A stretch of DNA of 64,000 bases from Cylicocyclus nassatus. Taxonomy: Eukaryota > Nematoda > Chromadorea > Rhabditida > Strongylidae. Every line of letters begins with the position of its first letter. The stretch's first letter is position 1. Under the pieces are notes generated by a model. That model made no database searches. It saw only the letters and a program-made list of their open reading frames with translations, and was not told the DNA's origin. A program made the position numbers and the translations under genes. Location of the stretch: NCBI GenBank assembly GCA_958299035.1, contig CATQJL010000112.1, positions 86,942,636-87,006,635 on the forward strand, read 5' to 3'. Positions 10,617 through 21,400 of the stretch are shown one piece after another.

Positions 10617-12366
10617 ATTTGAATTTTTTTCCAATTGGAAACAGATAATAAAGAAAAGATTCACAGTACTCTACCTGTACTTTTGGCTGGCTTCACAAAT
10701 GGCCTAAAGTTATCCATATCTATTATCTAACTGATGATATGGTGTTAATAATTGTTGCCTAAACGAGAACTGACAAACGTAGCTAAAAATTATAGAAAGC
10801 CTTAAAATATGTAGTGCAACTTCCGCAGTCTCAAAAATTGACAGCTATGTCCGTATGAGAGCGGTACGATTAAGGATCTTGCATTATATTAGGCTGATGG
10901 AAATTTTTGAGTGTTTTCCTAGGATTTTTTCAAGACAACTTTTCCCCATCAAACTTCTATTTGCAAAACGGATTCAATACCAATTGTTCATTTTATGCTC
11001 TATCTCTGTTAAGAATTATAGAGCTCCAAGTAACCGCACTCAAAATCAGATTTTCTTTGCAATCACTTTTCTGGCCGGAATTCAAGCGCAAATGAAGGCG
11101 CCTTTTTGAAAATTTGGCTACTATATTTAATAGAAATTATCTACATTACGCACGTTTAATCATATTTTTTTGAAGTTATTCAAAATGAGATTTGGCGCCC
11201 TAACATGGGTAGCGATTGTAGTCATGATATGGCTCATAACTTTCTCTTGAAGAATGCAATCGCTAAAGCTTTGCTCAGTTCTGTAAGCGTGAGGATGGAG
11301 CATCCTGTGGACAGCTTTCGCAATACATTTAGCTTTTCAACAGGTTGAAAATCAGGAAACTCTATAATTCAGGGCTTTGGGCCTACCGAAAAATGCCGAA
11401 ATACGGGATGCTTTTATTTGATTTTTTCCTTTTCGCTAATCTTATTTTTCCATGCCCTTTCCATCTAAGTTTGTTCCACTGACTTGCGGCTACAAGATGG
11501 ATTATACTAACACAATGTGAAAGAAGTTATGATTTGTCGAAAACAAAACTTCAGAAAAACTTTTTTGTTTTTCAATCGTATCTTTGTACCTATGTGAAAA
11601 ATACAGGTAAATGCGCGTTGTATTGGAAAAAGTTTGCTGCATCTTATGGTTTTTACCACATTTCAAAATGTAGATTTTATAGAAAGTTTAAAATTTGACA
11701 AACGCTCAATGTTTTTTGCATCACTCTAATGAATCTTTTTTCTAAAGAGTCGAAAGCTCTCCTATTTCTTTTTCTCTGCGTATTTTCAAACTCCGATACC
11801 ATAGGCAACGAGCAGCCCAGAAAATTCCAATCGGACTCTACTTGTAAAAGAGATCAGAAACGTTAGCATGGCTTAACTGAACCTATTGACTGTATGGCGA
11901 TGAGCATCGAATGTTCGTAGTGGTTGAACTATTCTTCCACCTAATGATAAAAATTTGTCGTTGGTTAGGAAAATACTTATCGAAAAAAATTTGGAATTTT
12001 TGTGCTGTTTGCGTAACTGGTGACGTTAAACTTGGGCTTACAAAAACGCCGCTCGATATAGCCTTTTTCGCACTCTCAAACTACATCCTTCCCTTTTGCT
12101 ACTGTTCCTCCTAGCAAAGATTCGTCAATGCCTCACATTCAGTCTCCGCTGAGAAGTTCAGATGCAAATACATTTGCATACCGGATCTGGAAGAACATCT
12201 GTGCAAGCATGCTTCGACTTCCAACCTCGGACTGCGCATATGTTGCCACTGTGAAGCACTTTGAAAATGTTCTGAATAGAAACCTTACTTATACCTTCAC
12301 ATGAGCCGCTAAATGAGGATCGATTTCCAACAAGGATGAACACGTTCGCATCTGTATCACCAGCTC
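10617..12366. other. Intergenic stretch, no gene recognised
   Basis: A/T-rich DNA between the prominin-like 3' end and the SSP gene promoter. Open frames are short and show no domain, splice pattern or repeat similarity within the window. Confidence 0.5.
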
Positions 12367-12376
12367 TATATAAAAG
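12367..12376 (+). promoter_or_regulatory. TATA box of the first SSP/MSP gene
   Basis: TATATAAAAG lies 52 bp upstream of the ATG at 12429, a spacing that fits a short 5' UTR. Confidence 0.65.
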
Positions 12377-12428
12377 AGAATGAAAACGTGGATACAGTTC
12401 ATTCATCGTCGTGTGTTAGGAAGAAGCT

Positions 12429-12980
12429 ATGGCAGAAGGTGCTCCACCAGCAGATGCCGCCGCCGCTCCTCCACCAGCAGATGCCGGTGCGGCCCCTCCG
12501 GCCGCCGCGCCTGCCGCTGACGCGGGCGCAGCAGCCGCCGGCGGACCTCCAACTCTCACGGCCGATCCTCCAAATGCTACCGTACCTGCGGCTGGCGGTA
12601 AATCGACACACAAGTTGGCCAATCCTGGAGCACAGAAACTGATCTTCAAAGTGAAAAGTTCAAACAACAACGAGTATCGTGTGAATCCTGTGTATGGATT
12701 CGTTGACGCCTCCGGCAGTGCGCAACTGGAAGTTACTCGCTTGGTGAGTTTTAGCCTTACCATTTCGGAGGAAAACTGAGAGGCGGGGGAGGTGAGAGGA
12801 GAGTTTGGAACCAGGCACTTTAAACGTTCTAAACTAATAAATTTTCAGGCTGGTGCCCCAAAAGAAGACAAACTGGTGGTGCAATTTGCGCCCGCTCCAG
12901 CTGACGCTACTGATGCACAAGCAGCATTCGCTGCAGCGACTCCTGCAGGCAACATCACCATCAATCTCAGCGCCACCTAA
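12429..12980 (+). CDS. Sperm-specific MSP-domain protein (SSP type) with Ala/Pro-rich N-terminal extension
   Basis: Two exons, 12429-12743 and 12849-12980, joined in phase 0 across a GT-AG intron, give 148 residues. Residues 1 to about 40 are almost only Ala, Pro, Gly and Asp (PPADA-type repeats). The rest is a compact MSP domain: TADPPNATVPAAGG, FKVKSSNNNEYRVNPVYG, an intron after VTRL, then AGAPKEDKLVV and a C-terminus near ITINLSAT. The core follows the Caenorhabditis SSP class of about 108 residues, cytoskeletal or regulatory proteins of nematode sperm. The extension is not part of that core and may be a disordered tail. A TATA box is upstream and AATAAA follows at 13005. Convergent with a second SSP gene at 14236-14612. 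Expression in male germ line is inferred from the family. Confidence 0.93.
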
Positions 12981-13004
12981 ATGATATGATAAAGTAATCG
13001 AGCT

Positions 13005-13010
13005 AATAAA
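13005..13010 (+). terminator. Polyadenylation signal of the first SSP gene
   Basis: AATAAA 25 bp after the stop codon. Confidence 0.7.
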
Positions 13011-14235
13011 GGCTTGTTCAGGGAGGTTCACAATAAACCCCTGAATTCGATATGTCGATTACTTATGTGTGTGTTGAGTAAAAAATGTGAAAATGTCACA
13101 GACACATCGCAAAACTTGCTCAGGTAGACAGTTGAGTCTCACAGTACAGTCACAGCTGCAGCACACAAGACTTGAGGCGATTGCCTATACCGGAAATTTG
13201 TGTACCTCAAGCTGATCTCAGTACTGCGCCCACAGATCAAACCATTTCGGAAGCGCTTGCAGTCCAGTCTCAAGTCGCTCAGGGTTTCAATGAGCGATAA
13301 GCAGCTGACTACATTGCCTATCAGCAAAGGGCTGAAGTAAAGACGATTGAGCGCGCAGATAGCTCCTGCCACGAGTTGGACTGGACTATATCTTTCGTTT
13401 CATGATCCGTAGCAAAAGCAAAGTCCCCTTCCTTGCAATTCCGACGCTAATGTCGTCACAAAATGTGACAGTGCTATCTTCACAGAGAGTCATAGTATGC
13501 CCCAATCAGGATCGACCCATAGCTGGGATATGGGCGCCAGGCGACAAACCCGGGTTTTAAATCCTAAAGAACCCCCCGTCTTCGGCGGCAAAAGCAGGGA
13601 GTGAGGCTCAGAGAGCATACATAACGCGACGCCATTGAAAAAAAATGGCACATAGTCGTGAGCTACAGGCTTTAGGTTGCTTGCATTTTGCACGTTTTGA
13701 CGCCTAACGCTTGCCCTCCGGGCTAAGCCTAAGAAGAGATGGACGGAGGCCTATGCTCGGACTGGACCTGACAGGAAAGGCTCAACATCGTGAGCTGTTT
13801 AACACAGCAGCATGCTTGCCATTGGCACGAAATCTGATACAAATGCACGCTGGGTTACGGTAACTCACAACTCACATATACGCAAGCTACCGTAATCGCC
13901 ATAGCGACGAGCATGAGCCAAGAACTCGGGCTCTGAACTTCATTCTGGGATGCAAGTGCAAAGTGTCCCGTGTTATAGCTTGCATAGTAGAATGTGTACA
14001 AACGTACAGACTTGTTTAGAGATAAAGCCCGAATTGAATTGTCACCACTGTTAAGACTTCCAGATGAGCAGGGAAGTACCTAGTAGTCTTAGCTTGCATA
14101 TATGGTTAGATCTTAGGAAAAAGCTCTCTTTCTGTGGAGATATAAAGCAAAACTGGGTCTAGCGAAAACAATCTTTTCTAAAGTGGTTGCGCTGCCTAGA
14201 CTTAATCCAAACAGAAAGAATCTTCATTCTCATTA
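13011..14235. other. Intergenic stretch between the convergent SSP genes
   Basis: No gene is supported. The segment around 13490-13700 has a tRNA-like B-box (GGGTTTTAAATCC) and could be an old SINE, but no second copy or clear A-box was seen. Confidence 0.4.
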
Positions 14236-14612
14236 CTATTTAACAAAAATAGGAATTGTGATATTTCCAATGGTTTCTGCTGTACGATATGCAACTTGTG
14301 CATCAGTAGCGTCTGTAGGCGCCTGAGCATAATTCACCACAATTTTATCCTCCTTGACTGGTCCACCCTAAACACACACAAACGACACTCCAGTTTCGCA
14401 CTGAAATTACCGCTCACTTGGCGAGTGATTTCCACCGTCGTTTTCGCACCGGGTCCAAGAATCCCAAATACAGGATTGACCCGATAGCTAGTGTTATTAG
14501 AACTTTTTATCTTGAAGATCAGACGGTCTTTGCAGCAATTTGTCAACGTATGCGACGATGCACCACCAGATGCGGCAAAATCAGCAGCTGATGGATTAGC
14601 TGTTAGTGACAT
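14236..14612 (-). CDS. Sperm-specific MSP-domain protein (SSP type), short form
   Basis: Two minus-strand exons, 14612-14418 and 14367-14236, joined in phase 0 across a 50-nt GT-AG intron, give 108 residues, the usual length of the class. It starts MSLTANPSAADFAASGG, carries FKIKSSNNTSYRVNPVFG, then GGPVKEDKIVV and ends ITIPIFVK. It shares the intron position of the gene at 12429-12980 but lacks the Ala/Pro extension and is clearly diverged, so the pair is an old duplication. Two neighbouring cysteines (NCC) are unusual for the class. Its TATA box is at 14661-14653. Role: sperm protein, inferred from the family. Confidence 0.93.
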
Positions 14613-14652
14613 CGAAAGATAGGAAAAATGAGGCTAACCCATACCCAAGTGT

Positions 14653-14661
14653 CTATTTATA
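14653..14661 (-). promoter_or_regulatory. TATA box of the second SSP gene
   Basis: TATAAATAG on the minus strand, about 40 bp upstream of the ATG at 14612. Confidence 0.65.
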
Positions 14662-15400
14662 CTTCCGTAAGGGTATGTTGGTCTTATCAGTAAAGGATAT
14701 GGTGAGAGTGGTGAGAAAGGAGGTGATAATTGACAAAATAGATTTATTGCCTAAGCCTTATAAAGCATTACACTTGATCAGTTGCTTCTGTATAAAGAAT
14801 TTCCAGTAGCTAAGCGGCTGCTAACCTGCAGCTATGGACGCCTACGAAGTGAAAAGCAGTGAATGCTCTGGAGACAATGAAAAACAGTCCATCTTACGGT
14901 ACTGTCTAAGCTAAATTGCACTCATCTCTAAAATGACGTTCAGCAGCCCAAAAAAAAAACCAGCGTATGCATTGCACAGCAGTAATTCACCATAAGTCAC
15001 CATTACAGTGCTTGCACAATACGTTATAGTTTTCTAACGCATATCAATGTTAATTCAACAACAGAGCAAAATGTAATTTATCTTCATACACATCATGAGA
15101 TTCTGTAAAGCAAAATTGAATACAACAAGTGCACAAAAAAATCACAAAACGCGCATTTTTAGGCTTCTAAACACTTTTCGAGATAACTAAATAATCCAGT
15201 AAAAGGAAGTCGTTTACTTCTGGTTATTCTGATGTTCACAAGTAGGGAGAGAAAAGTCGAGATAGAGTGGAGATTAGCGCAATATAAGTGAAAAAACGAG
15301 ATGATGAGATAAAAGGAACCCGTACATTTAGCGACATCAACAAATTATATTACAAGTGATAAAAAATTTCTTTTAGCTGTTTTTTAATCTAAACTTGCAT
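14662..15400. other. Intergenic stretch, no gene recognised
   Basis: Lies between the 5' end of the second SSP gene and the 3' end of the POT1-like gene, so it should contain the latter's 3' UTR. No element ends were found. Confidence 0.4.
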
Positions 15401-18400
15401 CTATTGACGAAAAGTGTCAAACTTCCAGTAGTTCTGCATATGGAGTGAATTTTGGCATCAAGCACTTGAATCCTCCTACTTTTTACCACCGCCTTGAAAA
15501 CGCATGGGAATTACTCTTGAAAATGCTAATCTTTCACCAGCTTATACCTCCGCAAATCGGACCATATGATTCAATTTAGGCACGAATTTCTTCAAATCTT
15601 CTTCCAGATACAGCTCCATTATTTGGTCAACCGAGAAAAGATTACGGCTGTTAGGGAAGCTGGCCTAAACAGAAACTAATGATCTTGTGAGCAATCATAT
15701 CCAGGGTTGAGCGTGGGGTTAGGCGCGCCCGACCTGGGGGGTCGTACTGGGTAAGACAGAGGGGGGGGGGGGTCGTGATTAGGAATCGAATCCGTTCGAT
15801 TGAGGAGATACTACGATTAAGGTGAAGAAGAAAAGCGCTAGTTTAGTGGATATCGCGACCTCACCAGTACTGAAGGAATGAACGGTCTTAAACAGCATAC
15901 TGATTGATTCCACAATCGAAGTTTCGGCCAAAACTCAAATCTTCATCTTCTACCTTGACATATTATAAATTCATCAAGGAAGCTTGCTGTGTGAAATAGG
16001 TATCATTTCCGAGCACATCAAATTACCTCTATGAGCCCTACAAACCATTATTTACTGCATTATCTAGTGTTTCTCAACGACTAAAAAGCGTGATTTTCAA
16101 ACATGATGAACTTGTTTTCAAAAGTGAGAAAAGTTGTACTCGTAACAAAGTATTGTTCCCTACTAGTCTAGGCTAAAAATCGCGCTTTGTATCGCTTGCA
16201 AATAGTGGAGTAAGAAATAATGCCAAAATTCCGACCGGCGCGTTTTTCGCCATGACTGCTTCAACTCTACGGATTACCACAAGGCCGAAACAAATCGAAT
16301 CAAGTCCAAACACTTACTGTGGAATCTTCGAGGGTTGTGCTAGCGATTCACATAAAACTTGAATAAAAAAGCTTCTTCAATGATAAAGTTAATCGGGTCA
16401 GGCGCAACCCCACAAAAGGTCAGGCCGCCTGAGCTTTTGAGGGGTTGCGCCTGACCCGATTAACTTGTTTTCAAAATCTAAAAATCGCTCCATTTCTGCT
16501 ATGAGTATTGAACTCAAAGCCTCTTCTTGCAATATTGCAAATTTGGAGCCAAACAATACACCCCTGTGGGAATTATAGCTCTAAAAGTAGGGCTATCCAA
16601 AATCCAAAACTTGCCGTCAAGTTGCGTGTGCCGTGCAATCGCAGAAACGACCTACAGACCTCCAAAAAACAAGAACCTCCCAAAAACGGCTGATCTCTTC
16701 GAGTTATCACAGCCTGAGGTCCTGGAGGTGAAGCAAAGGGGTCGTTTAGGGGCTTTCACTGGGGGGGGGGGGGTCGTTTTGGAAAGACTTGTGCCTGACC
16801 TCTTGCTCAACCCTGATCATATCGCAACATAACACACCCATATCTCTCTGGCAACTTCCAAAAGCAACTGAGCTGAACCTCCGGACTTTCGTTGATAAAC
16901 ACATGGAAGTGTGATTCGATACGAATGCACAACCTGTGACAGGCGTTTCCTCTCTTAAAATTGTCGCACATGTTTGTCGAGGAGTTCTTAAGACAAATAA
17001 AGAGAGAGGAACACACATACCGCTATAACACTTCACACACCATGTCTTGGTGCCTTTTTCAACAATAAACTCGTAGTCGCAGATCAAGCATCTTGCTGTG
17101 AATATTATCGCACGACGTAGATAATCCAACTCTTGCATGGTTTTTACGCTCGCTTCAATAGGACTGAAATAGAAAATAGACTCGGTATAGGCTAAAACCA
17201 GGGAGGATGAAATTGACTTACTTCACAAAACATATACAATCCCCAATTTCCTGCTTTAGTATCTCTTCGAGCTCATCTTCCAGCTCATAAGTGGATACTA
17301 CTGACTTTTCCGGCTTCTCCAGTTTTCTTTCCAGTGCAAAATGGAAGAAATTGTCTCGTATCTTGAAATTACTGAGTAGGCAGACTGAATTGACAAGAGA
17401 TTAGGTGTACCTTGCTGACCAATGCAACATCTGCATTCAAATTTTCAAAAGGTTCGTCCTTTTCCAGGGCAGCTAGTAAATCCTTCTCATACACAGCACT
17501 TGGCTGCTCTTTTACATGAACAGCTGTAATCCCGCGCTGAACAGTCTCAGAAGTTTGTTCGTCTGGTGATTCCCATTCATCGGAATCAATAATTATGCGT
17601 TTTGGAGAGCCAGATGCGGGAGTGCCCCCGTGGGTGGTCCGCTGCTGCAATTGGAAATAGACTTCGTAAGTTCTGTTTAATAAATTTGACCCACACCTGT
17701 GAAGACAAGTCCTTTTGCAGCGGTTGCATTGAAGTTGATGGCTCGGACGTTTGAACGGACTCTAACGTTGCTGAACATGGAGCTTCAAGTGTGCTCAAAA
17801 AACAAAGTTAGAGCGAGCTTTACGAAATTTGCAGAACATTGAACTATACAAATAAATAAAATTGTAATGTACAGTTGAGAATTTGTCTGGGAAAATATGC
17901 GATGGTTCAAACTCGAATGTACAAAGCAATTTGATTTGAAAAAAAGAGTGACAAAAGTGATCAACTATAAAGAGCGTAACGCAGATTTGTGCACATTCAA
18001 TAGCAAACTCACGTTCTTTTCCGCCAATTTGCTCCTAAAAAAAAACATAAACAACTGCAGAGCAACAAAAAAAATAGGCTTACCTGCTCCGCATCAACAG
18101 CAACCCCAATGGCAGTCTCAACGCTTGTGCGTTTTCTTTTAGGTGATGGGGATTCCAGTCTATGTGACTGCTTTCTAGTAGCAATGAGGTCAAGTTCCAA
18201 ATCACATTCCTCCTCAGAGGACACACTGCTCAATTCCTGAAGAGCCTATTATACGTGAAGTCTATCTTCAAAATTGTCTCTTTTACGATGCGGCGCCTAT
18301 TTTGGCCCTATGTTCAAAAAATGAGGTCAAAAATGAAGATCACTTTGGAGAACAACGAGAAACATTATACGAGATGTCCATCAAGGGCAAAAAAGAGAGG

Positions 18401-21400
18401 AGCTGAAAATCAGTACAGAAGAAGCTTTTGACAACGCAGGAAATCAAGCCTATTATTTTTTACAGTTAGGCAAGACTATCAGGTTTAGAAAAAAGCTTCA
18501 AGTCAAAGTCGACTTATCGATACTTCAAGGGAACGAGAATGCATATCTGCTGGGAAAAATGTCTTAACTGCATATCATTAGGTCATGTAATCACAAGGAC
18601 GGCCAGCTTACTATTTGACTAAAAAGAATGAATGCTTTTATAAAATAAATAAGCCAAATATAGTTACACTCACCATTACATTTCCGCTAGCGCTTTGTAG
18701 TTCTTCTAGAGGAGTGTCAGGTGCTAGCACCTCATCAGGATCATGTGAACTTCTTGGCTACAAAAGATACCCATGTGCATGCGAAACGTCGACTAAGTCG
18801 AAACGGAAAAGTCAATTTGAATAGGCCAAAAGTTTCAAACTCTTAACAGATGTCACCTCATCCCGATAATCGCTAAAATCATTGGCATCTTGCAATTCTC
18901 CCAGTCTCCTTCCACATTCGCTGACAGCTTCAGACGTTGCATCATCTTTAGAAAAAAGAGGAGTAGACTGAGCGAGCACGTTTTCAGGTAGGATAGGTGT
19001 CATGTTTACGACTGAATCACTCAGGACGTACGTATCACATCGCGAAACAACAATCGGAAACTTACCTGAACTAGAATTTTGCTGCTCTGTAGATGCGCCT
19101 AGATAGCGCGACAGTGTATCCGCACATTGCCTGAACTCGAAACTTTTAGAACTTTTCTTTGACTATCACCTAACATCATACTTCGAGATTTCAAAATGTT
19201 TCGGATCGCTTTTGTCGAGAACTTCCAAGGCACGCCCATACTGCAATCCTCCCTCATGCATGGTTATCGCCGATATGCCATTAGTTGATGAAGTGTAATT
19301 CCGAATGTTACAGAGATAAACCACATCATTAACCTGGAAGCACTCAAATCGTATGATACAGCTATGGAAGCTCGGTTTGAAATTTTATATAAGGCTAGTG
19401 TGGGAATGACTCTAATTGCTTCTTGTCTGGCAGGCTATGGTTCTATTGCACACCAAAATGTTACAGTTACGGGACAATAAGTAAAGAAAATGGAAAATTA
19501 GTTTACGTCCACTCCGCTCAATGAGGTCATTTGCAGCATGCGTTGAACATACCTGAACAGACAATGCCTTCTTCGCCCAATCACCGTAACAGCATACGTC
19601 AATGACGCTAGTTTCGATCATAAAGTGGAGGTGTAGAGGGATCTCACAATAAATAGTGTCGATAGAGTCCTTATCTGCGTGGAACATATTTCGATATGAT
19701 GGAAATCTAAACATGTGCAGGGACTACAATGTATTTGCTAGTGACAAATGACCTACTTTGGCGTTGTTCCATCCCAAACTCTCAGAAAGACTGTGAATGG
19801 TTCTCCTTTTCCTTTATATACACCAAGGACCTATAAATCTCATCATATTCATTTCATTTTGCGTAACATAAATAACTAACCTGGGCATACCAATTGAAAA
19901 ACTTCTTGCCAAGCTTGGGAATATCTAGAGCATTCGCAATGTTGTCAGAAGAGCGCAACTTCTTTTTAGCGGGCGATCTATGTATACGTTATGGTAGCTG
20001 CGATAACTTGGAAAATAGTTGAAGCTCACCTGCTTGACGTTGGTTCTACAACAACAGGCTCATCTATCATTCTATTAACAGGAATGTCCTCGCCTAATTC
20101 TCTTTCCTGTATTGCCCGTGCAGACGTTCCTGCCTCTGTTGCATGTTCGTCTTGTGTCGTGTTCAGCTTACGAAGAGCAGCCAGCTAGAAAGAGAAAATT
20201 TCTTTAAGGTTAATTGGCTGCATTTTACTTTGTATATAATAATTTCCTATATATTTAAATATCATTGGTAATTAATCTTAACAAACTTAAAAAAATTACA
20301 AACTTGTATAGTCGTCCTCCCCCCACTAGACACCTAGTGGACGAATTTGAATTCGAACTAAAGCACGCCGGCTGCGGCAGAGCGCGACACCGTCAAATGC
20401 ATTTCAAGCTAGTGCGGTATTCTTTTGTGTTTTTATCGTCGACACATTGTGATTTTTTCGTTCTAATGACGGTTGTAATCAGAAGTGAAGAGTTTATTGT
20501 TGCTTAGCGATGTTTCGTACTACTATGCCCGTTTCTTTGCTCTGTTTTCAGGTGAGGAAAAAAGGATGCGCATGGGGAGTTCTTGACCCAAAGTTCAATG
20601 AAGCAAGACTAAGTTCAAGACTTACCGAGAAAACTTCACCAGTTTTCAAACTTACTTAGTCGTTTTCCAAAATCAACTTGGAATCATATCAAAGAAACGA
20701 GCTTGGTAGCACGATTCATCGCTCGAACAAAAACAACAACTTCAAGACCAACTGAGAAAACTGCTAGCGTTCAAAAATCAGCTGGAACGTAGGGAAAACA
20801 CGAAAAAATTTGTTTAAGATTGAAGCACGAGCTGCAGGTGCCGCGCTCTGCCGCAACCGGCGTGCTCTAGCTCAAATTCGAATTTGTCCACTAGATGTCT
20901 AGTGGGGGGAGGACGACTATAGACGCAAGCAACGTTCAAATTTGGTTGCTTATCAAAACTGGAATCAGACTAGTTGATAGTGTAGAGATGTTTGAGCAAC
21001 TACCGAGGTAGCGATAATACTTTTTTTACGGCCAAGTTTTCGGCGAAATCGCCCTCGCCAGAAGCGAGATACTCGGTTATATCGACGGCCGTAGTTATCA
21101 CTGCTCTCTTGATAAAACGCTCAATCAATCTCCCAGATATCAACTGCAAGCAACATTGTGATAGATCAAATAGGGATTTTGATGTAACAAATAACTAAAA
21201 GTTCAGTCCTACCCGAGACAGATCACTTTTATTCAAAGTGTACTTTTTCGAAGTAGCAATATGAGGTACATCGGATTGTCCTCGCCAAGCAACAGCGTGG
21301 CATCCAAAGTTATGTATATTCACCAAAAGAGCTGGATTGTTCTGATAAGATCCAATCTGCAATGTGATCGACTTACAAAGCTTTTCCAACACATGGAATG

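Noticed and set aside
12399..12763. Minus-strand and alternate-frame Ala/Gly/Pro-rich frames
   Set aside because: Shadows of the GC-rich SSP exon 1.
13490..13700. Possible tRNA-derived SINE
   Set aside because: Only a B-box-like sequence; no A-box, no second copy, no tail.
16746..17138. 130-codon minus frame as one exon
   Set aside because: It reads through an intron; splicing 17021 to 16953 and 16838 to 15664 keeps phase and gives an OB-like strand pattern.
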